Assembly: GCF_000026145.1 (NCBI RefSeq) | Contig: NC_009445.1 | Coordinates: 992,001 to 1,056,000 of the forward strand | Direction: 5' to 3' | Origin: Bradyrhizobium sp. ORS 278 | GTDB taxonomy: Bacteria > Pseudomonadota > Alphaproteobacteria > Rhizobiales > Xanthobacteraceae | Length of the DNA: 64,000 nucleotides | Shown: piece after piece, positions 23,202-32,189 of the stretch | Layout of the letters: every line of letters begins with the position of its first letter | Numbering within the stretch: position 1 is the first letter of the stretch | The notes under the pieces: model-generated | What the model was told of the DNA's origin: nothing | The model's input: only the letters and a program-made list of their open reading frames with translations | The model's database searches: none | Program-made: the position numbers and the translations under genes

Positions 23202-24221
23202 ATGAGGAAGACGCTTCTGGCGTTGGCGCTGGCTGCCGGTGTGACCACCCCCGCGCTCGCGCAGGACAAGACGTTCGATCTGAAGATTTCGCACTGGGTC
23301 CCTGCCAGCCATCCGCTGCAGAAGGCGCTGGAAGATTGGGCCGCGTCGGTCGAGAAGGCCTCCGGCGGCACCATCAAGGGCAAGGTGTTCCCGGCGCAGC
23401 AGCTCGGCAAGGCGTTCGATCATTACGACATGGCGCGCGACGGCATCGCGGATGTCACTTATGTGAATCCCGGCTATCAGCCCGGCCGCTTCCCGATCAT
23501 CGGCGCCGGCGAGCTGCCGTTCCTGGTCTCCGACGCCAAGGGCGGCTCGGAAGGCCTCGACGCGTGGTACCGCAAATATGCCGAGAAGGAGATGAAGGAC
23601 GTCAAATACTGCCTCGCCTTCGTGCATACGCCGTCGTCGCTGCATACGCGCACCAAGAAGGTGACGATGCCGGAGGATCTCAAGGGCATGAAGATCCGCC
23701 CCGCGGATGCGACGATCGCGAACTTCGTCACCCAGCTCGGCGGCACCAACGTGCAGTCGTCGGCGCCGGAAGTGCGCGACATCATCGAGCGTGGCGTCGC
23801 CGACGGCGTGTTCTTCCCGGCCGGCTCGCTGGTGCTGTTCGGCGTCGACAAGGTCACCAAATTCCACATCGACGCGCCGATGTATGTGACGACCTTCGTG
23901 TTCGTCATGAACAAGGACAAGTACAACCAGATGTCGGCGATGCAGAAGAAGGCGATCGACGACAACTGCAACACGGAGACCGCCGGCAAGGTCGGCGAGC
24001 CCTGGGGCAAGTTCGAGGATGCCGGCGTCGACAAGATCAAGGCGGAGTCAGGCCAGGAGGTCTACAAGCTGACGCCGGAGCAGACCGCGGCCTGGAAGAA
24101 GGCCTCCGAGCCGCTCTTCAAGACCTGGGCCGACGGCGTCAAGAAGACCGGTATCGACGCCGACGCCGCCATGACCGAGCTGAAGGCCTCGCTCGCCAAG
24201 TACAACGCGCTGGCGCAGTAG
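23202..24221 (+). CDS. tarP: TRAP transporter solute-binding protein (TarP-like)
   Basis: A 339-residue periplasmic DctP-type protein with a signal peptide (MRKTLLALALAAG…ALAQ, about residues 1-21). The mature part has the TRAP binding-protein landmarks: ISHWVPASHPLQKALEDWAASVEKASGG and, later, MKIRPADATIANFVTQLGGTNVQSSAPEVRDIIERGVADGVFFPAGSL, containing the Arg that grips the ligand carboxylate. The ATG at 23202 follows GGAAGGAGA. The named symbol is based on gene order (TRAP P-Q-M beside couA/couB and a cou-type ABC operon), as for TarPQM in R. palustris, which takes up p-coumarate and related aromatics. It is controlled by a CouR-type box. Confidence 0.88.
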   Translation: MRKTLLALALAAGVTTPALAQDKTFDLKISHWVPASHPLQKALEDWAASVEKASGGTIKGKVFPAQQLGKAFDHYDMARDGIADVTYVNPGYQPGRFPIIGAGELPFLVSDAKGGSEGLDAWYRKYAEKEMKDVKYCLAFVHTPSSLHTRTKKVTMPEDLKGMKIRPADATIANFVTQLGGTNVQSSAPEVRDIIERGVADGVFFPAGSLVLFGVDKVTKFHIDAPMYVTTFVFVMNKDKYNQMSAMQKKAIDDNCNTETAGKVGEPWGKFEDAGVDKIKAESGQEVYKLTPEQTAAWKKASEPLFKTWADGVKKTGIDADAAMTELKASLAKYNALAQ

Positions 24222-24261
24222 CTCTCATCGCATTCAACTGTTGCGCGGCGGACGGTGCGCC

Positions 24262-24290
24262 CCCTCTCCCCGTTCTTCACGGGGAGAGGG
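24262..24290 (+). terminator. Strong hairpin between tarP and tarQ
   Basis: CCCTCTCCCCGT - tctt/c - ACGGGGAGAGGG forms a stem of about 12 bp with a tiny loop, 41 bp after the tarP stop. No U-run follows, so it may be a partial terminator or an mRNA stabiliser that raises the ratio of binding protein to membrane subunits. The arm sequence also appears in the element at 61031. Confidence 0.55.
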
Positions 24291-24364
24291 AGTTCACCGA
24301 CAGCTGCGCAGCAGCTCGCTCCACACTCTGCGAGAAGCACCAAACTTTCTGGAACGGGGACGCC

Positions 24365-24874
24365 ATGCAGCGCGCCTTCATGGATCGGATCATCGACGCG
24401 ATCGAGTGGATCGCCGCGTTCTTCGTCGGCATCGTCGCGCTCGACATCTTCCTGTCGGTGCTGCTGCGCAACACGCTGAACTACGCGATCCCGGATTCGT
24501 TCGACATCGGCCGCATGCTGCTCGGCATCCTGATCTTCTGGGGCATCGCTGCGACATCTTACCGCGGCACCCACATCACGGTCGATCTCGTCTGGGGCAA
24601 TGTCGGCCCGCGCCAACAGCGCTGGATCGACATCTTCGCCACCCTGGTGCTGCTGTTCGTCGTCACGGTGCAGACCTGGACCCTGTTCGACAAGGTGCGC
24701 GGCACCTATGAGGACAACGTCCTCACCTACGATCTGCACATGCCGACCTGGCCGTTCTTCGCCATTGCCTGGATCGGCGACGTCTCGGCGGTGCTGTTGA
24801 TCGCCATCCGGACCTATCGCCTGATCTTCCATCCCGAGGAGATTCATGAACCTCACGTCAAGCCCACGGAGTAG
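24365..24874 (+). CDS. tarQ: TRAP transporter small membrane subunit (TarQ-like)
   Basis: A 169-residue DctQ-type protein with four transmembrane segments: about 14-36 (IEWIAAFFVGIVALDIFL), 48-66 (MLLGILIFWGIAATSY), 88-108 (FATLVLLFVVTVQTWTLF) and 130-152 (FAIAWIGDVSAVLLIAIRTY). It links the binding protein to the large permease. The chosen ATG follows a GGGGACGCC stretch; the same frame is open far upstream but without a ribosome site and overlapping tarP, so upstream reading was rejected. Gene order P-Q-M supports the assignment. Confidence 0.88.
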   Translation: MQRAFMDRIIDAIEWIAAFFVGIVALDIFLSVLLRNTLNYAIPDSFDIGRMLLGILIFWGIAATSYRGTHITVDLVWGNVGPRQQRWIDIFATLVLLFVVTVQTWTLFDKVRGTYEDNVLTYDLHMPTWPFFAIAWIGDVSAVLLIAIRTYRLIFHPEEIHEPHVKPTE

Positions 24875-24880
24875 GGCCGC

Positions 24881-26200
24881 ATGAGCACGGATGCGGTCGC
24901 CGTCATCGGCTTCGTTGCCCTGTTCGCCCTGATGCTCTTGCGCGTGCCGGTCGGCATGGCGATGGGGCTCGTCGGCGTCTCCGGCTTCGCTTATCTCGTC
25001 AACGGCACGGCGGCGCTGAAGCTGGTCGGCCAGACCTCGATGCGCACGGTCACGGACTACACCTTCGGCGTCATCCCGATGTTCCTGCTGATGGGAACGT
25101 TCGTCTCCAACTCCGGCATGAGCCGCGAGCTGTTCCGCGCCGCCAACGGCTTCGTCGGCCATCTGCGCGGCGGCCTGGGCATCGCTACCGTGGCGGCCTG
25201 CGGCGGCTTCGCCGCGATCTGCGGCTCGTCGGTCGCGACCGCCGCGACGTTCTCCGCGGTGGCCTATCCGGAGATGCGCCGCTTCGGCTATCCGCAATCC
25301 TTCGCCACCGGCGTCATCGCCGCCGGCGGCACGCTCGGCGCCATGTTGCCGCCGTCCACCGTGCTCGCCGTCTACGGTATCATCACCGAGCAGGACATCG
25401 GCAAGCTGTTCATCGCCGGCATCATCCCGGGCCTGCTGGCGATGACCATGTACATGATCACCATCACGGTGATCGGCAAGGTCAGGCCGGACTTCCTGCC
25501 GAAGGGCGAGGCGCCGCCGTGGCGCGAGCGCATCGCGGGGCTGAAGGGCATCTGGGCGCCGGTGCTGCTGTTCCTGTTCGTGATCGGCGGCCTCTATGGT
25601 CTCCCATTCTTGCCGCGCTTCACGCCGACCGAGGCCGGCGGCGTCGGCGCCACCGGCGCGTTCCTGATCGGCGTGTTCACCGGCCGGCTGAACAAGGAGA
25701 AGATCCTGGCCTCGCTGCTGCAGGCGACGCGCACCGCGGCGGCCGTCTTCACCGTGCTGATCGGCGCGCTGATCTTCGGCTACTTCCTCACGGTGACGCA
25801 GACGCCGCAGAAGGTGACGGAATTCCTCACCGGCCTCGGCCTCGGCCCCTACGGCGTGCTGGCGCTGATCATGGTGATGTATCTCGTGCTCGGCTGCCTG
25901 ATGGACGCCATGGCGATGATCATTCTCACCGTGCCGATCATCTTCCCGGTGATCTCGCATCTCGGCTTCGATCCGATCTGGTTCGGCGTCATCATCGTGA
26001 TGACTGTCGAGCTCGGCCTGATCCATCCGCCGGTCGGCATGAACGTCTTCGTGATCAAATCCGTGGTGAAGGACGTGTCATTCTCGACGATCTTCAAGGG
26101 CGTGCTGCCCTTTGTCGCCACCGACCTGATCCGCCTGGTGATCCTGATCGCCTTCCCGCTGCTCGCCACCTGGCTGCCGCAACAGATGATGAACCGATGA
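24881..26200 (+). CDS. tarM: TRAP transporter large permease subunit (TarM-like)
   Basis: A 439-residue DctM-type permease with about 12 hydrophobic segments. Landmarks include GVSGFAYLVNG and FGVIPMFLLMGTFVSNSGMSRELF, the ACGGFAAICGSSVATAATFSAVAYPEMRRFGY segment (family signature for the transport core), and the C-terminal TVELGLIHPPVGMNVFVIKSVVKDV. It is 6 bp after tarQ and its stop overlaps the DUF3237 start (ATGA), so the four genes form one unit. Probable role: sodium- or proton-driven uptake of aromatic acids. Confidence 0.92.
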   Translation: MSTDAVAVIGFVALFALMLLRVPVGMAMGLVGVSGFAYLVNGTAALKLVGQTSMRTVTDYTFGVIPMFLLMGTFVSNSGMSRELFRAANGFVGHLRGGLGIATVAACGGFAAICGSSVATAATFSAVAYPEMRRFGYPQSFATGVIAAGGTLGAMLPPSTVLAVYGIITEQDIGKLFIAGIIPGLLAMTMYMITITVIGKVRPDFLPKGEAPPWRERIAGLKGIWAPVLLFLFVIGGLYGLPFLPRFTPTEAGGVGATGAFLIGVFTGRLNKEKILASLLQATRTAAAVFTVLIGALIFGYFLTVTQTPQKVTEFLTGLGLGPYGVLALIMVMYLVLGCLMDAMAMIILTVPIIFPVISHLGFDPIWFGVIIVMTVELGLIHPPVGMNVFVIKSVVKDVSFSTIFKGVLPFVATDLIRLVILIAFPLLATWLPQQMMNR

Positions 26201-26676
26201 CCGCGCCCGTTCTCGAAACCCGCTATGTCTTCACCCTCACCGTGATGATCGGCGCCGTCACCTCGGCCGGCGAGACCGGCATCGGCGTGCGCCGGATCAT
26301 CCCGATCCATGGCGGCGAGGTGAAGGGCCCCGGCCTGAACGGCGAGGGCGTCAGCGGCCGGATCTGCGATTTCGGCGCCGACTTCCAGGTCATCCGGCCG
26401 AGCGAGCTGATCGACCTCGAAGCCAAATACGGCTTCGAGACCGACGACGGCGCGACGATCTATGTCGAGAACCGCGGCATCCGCTTCGGGCCGATCGACC
26501 TCTTGCAGAAGCTCAAGCGCGGCGAGCCGGTGGAGCCTGCGCTGATCTACTTCCGCACCCACCCGCGCTTTGAGACCGGCCATGACAAATATCGTTGGCT
26601 GATGGAGCACGTCTTCGTCGGCTCCGCCGCCAGGCATGCCGATCGCGTCATCATCGACGTGCATGTGGTGCTGTAG
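26197..26676 (+). CDS. DUF3237-family protein
   Basis: A 159-residue protein of the DUF3237 beta-barrel family. It opens ETRYVFTLTVMIGAVTSAGETGIGVRRIIPIHGGEVKGPGLNGEG and ends FVGSAARHADRVIIDVHVVL, typical of the family. The function of DUF3237 proteins is not known; they often occur with aromatic degradation genes, and here the gene is translationally coupled to the TRAP permease. It may act on a pathway CoA ester or its product, but this is speculation. Confidence 0.85.
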   Translation: MTAPVLETRYVFTLTVMIGAVTSAGETGIGVRRIIPIHGGEVKGPGLNGEGVSGRICDFGADFQVIRPSELIDLEAKYGFETDDGATIYVENRGIRFGPIDLLQKLKRGEPVEPALIYFRTHPRFETGHDKYRWLMEHVFVGSAARHADRVIIDVHVVL

Positions 26677-26701
26677 GTCGGGCTGTCTGCCTCACACTCC
26701 C

Positions 26702-26813
26702 TCATTGCGAGCGCAGCGAAGCAATCCAGGGCCGGGGCGGGACTTAAGATTGCGTCTTGGCGGATGTCATCGGGCCGCGCTTTGCGCGGACCCGTTGGCT
26801 GCTCGCAATGACG
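26702..26813. repeat. Intergenic inverted-repeat element, 'cattgcgagcgcagcgaagcaa' family
   Basis: Left arm ctcattgcgagcgcagc and right arm gctgctcgcaatgac are inverted, with an inner ccgggg/gcgcgg variation. Same family as 31988 and the short hairpin at 55903. Confidence 0.75.
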
Positions 26814-26843
26814 ATGTCAGCGCGAGATATCGCTCCGACCACC

Positions 26844-26963
26844 GCTGTCGTCCCTGCGAACGCAGGGACCCATACCGCGGAATCCATCGGTAAGGCGCCA
26901 CTGTCAGTCATCGTCCCATTCGGGCCGGTGGTTATGGGTCCCTGCGTTCGCGGGGACGACAGC
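26844..26963. repeat. Intergenic inverted-repeat element, 'gtccctgcgaacgcag' variant
   Basis: Arms ctgtcgtccctgcgaacgca and tgcgttcgcggggacgacag, with ggtggttatgggtccc and ggacccata motifs also inverted. A near-identical element follows at 27658. It lies between the DUF3237 gene and the secreted protein. Confidence 0.85.
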
Positions 26964-27078
26964 GAAATATGAGGCTGACGGTTTTGCCTGACCGACAGCG
27001 CTGCGAACGGCAGGACGTCCGGACGCCATGGCGTAGTGCCGGGCTATCCGGACGTCAGAAATCCCCCGAGACCGACGC

Positions 27079-27441
27079 TTAATCCTCGTCGTCCCAATCC
27101 GACACCCGGCCGTAGCCGCCGTGGTCGCAATTGCGATAGCGGGGAGCCGGCGTGTAGCGGTAACCCTCATAGCCATAACCGTCATACGCCGCGTCGCGAT
27201 AGTGGGAGCGGTATTGGTATTGCGGCCGGTATTGGTATTGCGAGCGGTACACCGGAGCCGGCTCATAGGCTTGCGCTTCCGACGCGATGGCGCCGCCGAC
27301 GAGGGCGCCGACCAGGAGACCGCCGATGAGCGCCGCGTTGCGGCCGTCATGCGCCTGGGCCGGCGCCGCGCCGGCGAGCAGGGTAGCGGTTACGGCAAGC
27401 GCGGCGACGCCGCCGGCGAGAGATGTCTTCAGCGAAACCAT
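27079..27441 (-). CDS. Small secreted Tyr/Arg-rich protein
   Basis: A 120-residue protein with an N-terminal signal peptide (MVSLKTSLAGG…APAQA, about residues 1-31), a hydrophobic Gly/Ala segment (IGGLLVGALVGGAIAS) and a Tyr-rich tail with repeated Y-R-x-x-Y units (YRSQYQYRPQYQYRSHY) ending in an acidic WDDED. Similar small periplasmic or outer-envelope proteins of unknown function are common in bradyrhizobia. The ATG at 27441 follows GGAGGGG. An upstream in-frame Met (27453) is also possible. It is flanked on both sides by inverted-repeat elements. Confidence 0.7.
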   Translation of the reverse strand: MVSLKTSLAGGVAALAVTATLLAGAAPAQAHDGRNAALIGGLLVGALVGGAIASEAQAYEPAPVYRSQYQYRPQYQYRSHYRDAAYDGYGYEGYRYTPAPRYRNCDHGGYGRVSDWDDED

Positions 27442-27657
27442 GGTCCCCTCCATTGGGAAGTTTGGTGACGGGAGACGTTCTACGCGGTGGGCTTTGAAGC
27501 GGTGCTGAATGTGATGTTGTCGGCCGTTCATGTGCCCCACCGAGCTGGCTGGAGGTGAGCAAGACATTTCGCCTTCGTCCAGGGCAGGCCTTGGCGGCCA
27601 GCCGGGGTTCGACGAGCGCGAAGGTGCTGTGGGCGACGCTGTCGGCCCAAAACATTG

Positions 27658-27783
27658 GTGTCGTCCCTGCGAACGCAGGGACCCATAATCCCGGTCACCT
27701 ATTGGGATACGAAGCTGGTCCGGCAGCTTGCCTCACAACATCTCCCTGGGGTTATGGGTCCCTGCGTTCGCAGGGACGACAGC
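27658..27783. repeat. Intergenic inverted-repeat element, 'gtccctgcgaacgcag' variant
   Basis: Arms gtgtcgtccctgcgaacgca and tgcgttcgcagggacgacag, almost the same as 26844, with a centre of about 85 bp that is not conserved. Confidence 0.85.
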
Positions 27784-27899
27784 GGAGGACTGCGAGGCGC
27801 CGGTAGGCGACATCCGGCGTATTCGATAAAAAATAAATATGTTGCGGTTTGTCGGAATTCATGGTTCACTTCCGCCATCCCGTCCCAAGCCGAGGGGCG

Positions 27900-28265
27900 T
27901 TGCGCGCGATCGTCACGACACGCGGGGCGGGGAGCGGTGGCCGCGATCATGTTGCAGCGTGAGTGAGATCTCGCGCGGACGAACGGCATGGCGCGGACGT
28001 GAAGTCGCAGCGTGCTGGCACCCCGATGCTGGTGCTACGTTCGCGACGGCGCTTGCGCGCCGCGCGGGCAATGGTGGCCAACAAGCCCGGCGCACCAGGC
28101 AGACTGCGTATAAGCGTGAAAACCATCGCGCAGGGAAGGCCGGGCGTTCTCCGGCTGCACCTGTGGTACCTGCTGCCTGCATTTGTGTTAGCAGGCGGGC
28201 CGCAGGCGTCAGTCGGCGCCTGGCCTTCCCTGCGCCCTCTGCACGAGAGCGTGAACGCGAGCGGA
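27900..28265. repeat. Probable large dispersed bradyrhizobial repeat
   Basis: Non-coding stretch between the inverted repeat and couA. It includes long internal complements GCGCAGGGAAGGCC (28128-28141) and GGCCTTCCCTGCGC (28222-28235) around a region beginning 'cgttctccggctgcacctg'. I recognise this 'cgcgcagggaaggccggg … ccttccctgcgccctct' pattern as a repeat that recurs in Bradyrhizobium genomes, from memory only. Several open frames run through it but look spurious. The remaining 220 bp upstream of couA hold the promoter. Confidence 0.55.
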
Positions 28266-28446
28266 TGAACGATCAGCAAGCCCCGGGCGCGAATTCGCCG
28301 CGGGAATGCCGCATCATGTCATTTGCCTTTGCGTCGATGCGCCTTACGATGCGGCCTGCGCGCCTCATGTAGTTCATGCGAGGCACCGCTCATTTTGCAT
28401 TGCACAACACGTTGTCCGGCGCCGCTTATTGACTCCTGGCAAGATC

Positions 28447-28461
28447 GTTATAAAACATAAC
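28447..28461. promoter_or_regulatory. CouR-type box upstream of couA
   Basis: GTTAT-AAAAC-ATAAC, a perfect 5-bp-arm dyad 26 bp upstream of the couA ATG and just downstream of a TTGACT at 28429-28434 that could be the -35. The box overlaps the -10 region, suiting repression by the MarR-type CouR, which in R. palustris binds near couAB and is released by p-coumaroyl-CoA. A second dyad, ACAAC-AC-GTTGT, lies at 28404-28415. Confidence 0.7.
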
Positions 28462-28487
28462 TATTCTGAACAGGACACAATCGAACG

Positions 28488-29288
28488 ATGGGAAACGCCG
28501 ACACCACGCCAGCGGGCGATCCGTCGCTGCTGCAGATCGAACAGCAGGGCGCCGTCCTGACCATCGGGCTCAACCGGCCCGCCAAGCGCAACGCGCTGAA
28601 TGACGGCATCATCCTCGCGATCGGCGAGTGCTTCACCAGCCTGCCCGATGATATCCGCTGCGTCGTGATCCACGGCCTCGGCGACAATTTCTCCTCCGGC
28701 CTCGATCTCTCCGAACTGCGCGAGCGCGACGCCACCGAAGGCCTGGTGCATTCGCAGATGTGGCACCGCGTGTTCGACCGCATCCAATATTGCCGTGTGC
28801 CGGTGATCGCCGCGCTGAAGGGCGCCGTCATCGGCGGCGGCCTCGAGCTCGCCTGCGCCGCGCATATCCGCGTCGCCGAGCCCTCGGCCTATTTCGCGCT
28901 GCCCGAGGGCCAGCGCGGCATCTTCGTCGGCGGTGGCGGCTCGGTGCGGCTGCCGCGCCTGATCGGCGTCGCCCGCATGATGGACATGATGCTGACCGGC
29001 CGCGTCTATTCCGCGACCGAAGGCTCGTCCTATGGCTTCGCGCAATACCTCGTCGAAGCCGGCGCGGCGACGACCAAGGCGCTGGAACTCGCGGCCAAGA
29101 TCGCCAATAACGCGCCGCTGACGAATTTCGCAGTGCTGCAGGCGCTGCCGATGATTGCGGAAGCCAATCCGCAGACCGGTCTCTTGATGGAATCGCTGAT
29201 GGCCACCGTCGCGCAGAGCGACAAGGAGGCCAAGGGCCGCATCCGCGCCTTTCTCGATCACAAGACAGCCAAAGTGAAGCCGACGTGA
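28488..29288 (+). CDS. couA: Enoyl-CoA hydratase (CouA-like)
   Basis: A 266-residue crotonase with FSSGLDLSEL (68-77) and KGAVIGGGLELACAAHIRVAE (111-131) for the oxyanion hole. Glu140 in LPEGQRGIFVGGGGSVRLPRLIG sits at the first catalytic Glu position; the second reads Asp166. It should hydrate p-coumaroyl- or feruloyl-CoA to the 3-hydroxy ester (or cleave it in the lyase branch), acting with CouB. The gene starts the couAB operon, with 1 bp to couB, downstream of a CouR-type box. It is distinct in sequence from the crotonase at 3656. Symbol by locus synteny with R. palustris; not verified by search. Confidence 0.88.
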   Translation: MGNADTTPAGDPSLLQIEQQGAVLTIGLNRPAKRNALNDGIILAIGECFTSLPDDIRCVVIHGLGDNFSSGLDLSELRERDATEGLVHSQMWHRVFDRIQYCRVPVIAALKGAVIGGGLELACAAHIRVAEPSAYFALPEGQRGIFVGGGGSVRLPRLIGVARMMDMMLTGRVYSATEGSSYGFAQYLVEAGAATTKALELAAKIANNAPLTNFAVLQALPMIAEANPQTGLLMESLMATVAQSDKEAKGRIRAFLDHKTAKVKPT

Positions 29289-29289
29289 C

Positions 29290-31191
29290 ATGACCGCGCA
29301 AACAACAAAAATCACACAGGGAGGAACGGACAGCACGGCGCGGAGCGCCAGTGTTCATCCGTTGCGCGCCATCTCCTTCAATGATCCCGTCGTCGACGTC
29401 GAGCGCCGCGACGACGGCACCATCTATCTCCGGCCGACGCGTCCGCTCGGCGACTTTCCGCAGCGGATCACCGATCGGCTGCATCACTTCGCCAAGGAAA
29501 CGCCGGAGCGCGTGTTCATGGCCGAGCGCGTCGGCCCCGAAGGCTGGCGCGAGCTGAGCTATGGCACCTTGCTGGCGGCAAGCCGGCATATCGCCTCCGG
29601 CCTGCTCGCCCGCGGCCTGTCGCCGGACCGCCCGGTGATGATCCTGTCCGGCAATTCGATCGACCACGCGCTAGTCGCGTTCGGCTCGCTCTATGCCGGC
29701 GTGCCGTTCTGCCCGGTGTCGCCGGCCTATTCGCTGGTGTCGCGCGATTACGGCAAGCTCGCCTACCTGATGAAGCTGCTGACGCCGGGTCTCGTCTTCG
29801 TCGACGACGCCGACAAGTTTGCCGACGCGCTGATCGCCAACGCGCCGGAAGGCACCGAGATCGTCGCATCCTTCGGCGAAGTCCCGGGCCGCAAGATCAC
29901 GATGCTGTCGGAGCTGATCGCCTCGCCGCTGTTCGCCGGTCTCGATGCTGTCCATGACAAGATCGGCCCGGACACGATCGCGAAATTCCTGCTGACCTCG
30001 GGCTCGACCGGCAATCCCAAGGCCGTCATCAACACCCAGCGCATGATCTGCGCCAACCAGGTGATGATCCGCGAGACGCTCGCCTTCCTGAAGGACGAGC
30101 CGCCCGTCATCGTCGACTGGCTACCGTGGAACCACACCTTCGGTGGCAACCACAACATCGGTCTCACGCTGTTCAACGGCGGCTCGATGTATCTCGACCA
30201 GGGCAAGCCGGTGCCCGGCGGCATCGAGGAGACCGTGCGCAACCTGCGGGAGATCTCGCCGACGGTCTATTTCAACGTCCCCAAGGGCTACGAGTCGCTG
30301 CTGCCCTATTTCCGCGAGGACCCCAATCTGCGGAAGACGTTCTTCCGCCGGCTGCATGCGATGTTCTTCTCCGGCGCCGCGCTCGCGCCGCACGTCTGGA
30401 ACGAGCTCGACGAGCTCTCCGTGGCCGAAACGGGGTATCGCGTGCCGATGCTGACGGGACTCGGCTCGACCGAGACCGCGCCGTTCTTCATGTCGGTCAA
30501 TCCGCGCACCAGCCGCTCCGGCCATGTCGGCCTTCCCGTGCCAGGCAACGAGGCCAAGCTCGTGCCGAACAACGGCAAGATGGAAGTGCGCGCCAAGGGC
30601 CCGAACGTGACGCCCGGATATTGGCGTCTTCCCGAAGTCTCGGCCGCCGCCTTCGACTCCGAGGGCTACTACCAGATGGGCGACGCGCTGAAGCCCGCCG
30701 ATCCCAACGACTTCAATGCCGGGTTCGATTTCGACGGCCGCGTCGCCGAGGACTTCAAGCTGGCGTCGGGCACCTGGGTGTCGGTCGGCCCCTTGCGCGC
30801 GCGCTTCGTCGCGGCCTGCGCACCGCTGGCGCGCGACGTCATCATCGCCGGCATCAACCGCGACGAGATCGCGGCCATCGTCGTGCTCGACCTCGACGGC
30901 TGCCGCCTGATCAACGCGACATTGCCGTTCGATGATCTCGCCGAAACCGCGTCGGATCCGCTGATCGTGGCCGCGTTCCGCGAGCGCTTCACGAAATTCC
31001 TGAAGACCGCGACCGGCTCCTCGACGCGGATCACGCGCGCGGTGCTGCTCGGCCTGCCCTTGTCGATCGACAAGGGCGAGGTCACCGACAAGGGCTCGAT
31101 CAACCAGCGCGCCGTGCTGGAGAACCGCAAGGACCTGATCGAGCGCATCTACGCGTCGACACCGGACGACGACATCATCATCGCCGGCTGA
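29290..31191 (+). CDS. couB: Hydroxycinnamate-CoA ligase (CouB-like feruloyl-CoA synthetase)
   Basis: A 633-residue adenylate-forming ligase. The P-loop LLTSGSTGNPK lies near 234-244, DWLPWNHTFGGN near 276-287, TGLGSTETAP near 390-399, GRVAEDFKLASGTWVS near 485-500, and the catalytic-lysine region VTDKGSINQR near 598-607. Expected reaction: p-coumarate (or ferulate, caffeate) + ATP + CoA to the hydroxycinnamoyl-CoA. In R. palustris the product of this enzyme is also the effector of CouR. The ATG overlaps nothing but is only 1 bp after couA, so expression depends on coupling. Paralogue at 4504. Confidence 0.9.
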   Translation: MTAQTTKITQGGTDSTARSASVHPLRAISFNDPVVDVERRDDGTIYLRPTRPLGDFPQRITDRLHHFAKETPERVFMAERVGPEGWRELSYGTLLAASRHIASGLLARGLSPDRPVMILSGNSIDHALVAFGSLYAGVPFCPVSPAYSLVSRDYGKLAYLMKLLTPGLVFVDDADKFADALIANAPEGTEIVASFGEVPGRKITMLSELIASPLFAGLDAVHDKIGPDTIAKFLLTSGSTGNPKAVINTQRMICANQVMIRETLAFLKDEPPVIVDWLPWNHTFGGNHNIGLTLFNGGSMYLDQGKPVPGGIEETVRNLREISPTVYFNVPKGYESLLPYFREDPNLRKTFFRRLHAMFFSGAALAPHVWNELDELSVAETGYRVPMLTGLGSTETAPFFMSVNPRTSRSGHVGLPVPGNEAKLVPNNGKMEVRAKGPNVTPGYWRLPEVSAAAFDSEGYYQMGDALKPADPNDFNAGFDFDGRVAEDFKLASGTWVSVGPLRARFVAACAPLARDVIIAGINRDEIAAIVVLDLDGCRLINATLPFDDLAETASDPLIVAAFRERFTKFLKTATGSSTRITRAVLLGLPLSIDKGEVTDKGSINQRAVLENRKDLIERIYASTPDDDIIIAG

Positions 31192-31215
31192 TCAACGAAA
31201 TAAGGGAGAGACGAC

Positions 31216-31980
<765 letters not shown>

Positions 31981-31987
31981 GAATTCA

Positions 31988-32067
31988 TCATTGCGAGGAG
32001 CGAAGCGACGAAGCAATCCAGAGTCCCGATGGGACCCTGGATTGCTTCGCTTCGCTCGCAATGACGG
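31988..32067. repeat. Intergenic inverted-repeat element, 'cattgcgaggagcgaagc' family
   Basis: Arms tcattgcgaggagcgaagc and cgcttcgctcgcaatgacgg around a second pair (gcaatccagagtcc and ggaccctggattgc), forming a nearly continuous 80-nt palindrome downstream of the SDR. Confidence 0.9.
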
Positions 32068-32074
32068 AGAGAAA

Positions 32075-32154
32075 CGTAGGGTGGGCAAAGCGCAGCGTGC
32101 CCACCGCCGCTGGAAATGGTGGGCACGGCGCTGAGCGCCTTTGCCCACCCTACG
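32075..32154. repeat. Intergenic inverted-repeat element, 'gtagggtgggcaaagcg' family
   Basis: Second copy of the family seen at 7821: arms cgtagggtgggcaaagcgca and gcgcctttgcccaccctacg, inner cgtgcccacc/ggtgggcacg. Confidence 0.9.
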
Positions 32155-32189
32155 GACCGCCATCGGCGATGCAGTGAGGCTTCCAAGAC

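Noticed and set aside
22826..24874. 682-codon plus-strand frame that includes the tarQ reading frame
   Set aside because: Only its C-terminal 169 codons (from 24365) look like protein; the rest overlaps tarP in another frame and is Arg-rich nonsense.
24062..26026. 654-codon minus-strand frame across tarP-tarQ-tarM
   Set aside because: Composition is His/Arg/Asp-rich with repeats of RR and HDD; overlaps three genuine transporter genes.
26702..27783. Clustered inverted repeats as a possible CRISPR array or IS remnant
   Set aside because: No regular direct repeat-spacer pattern, no cas gene and no transposase; they are separate palindromic intergenic elements.
27839..28372. Open frames (for example 177 and 110 codons) in the repeat upstream of couA
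   Set aside because: They follow the structure of a dispersed non-coding repeat and show Arg/Pro/Ser-rich, motif-less translations.
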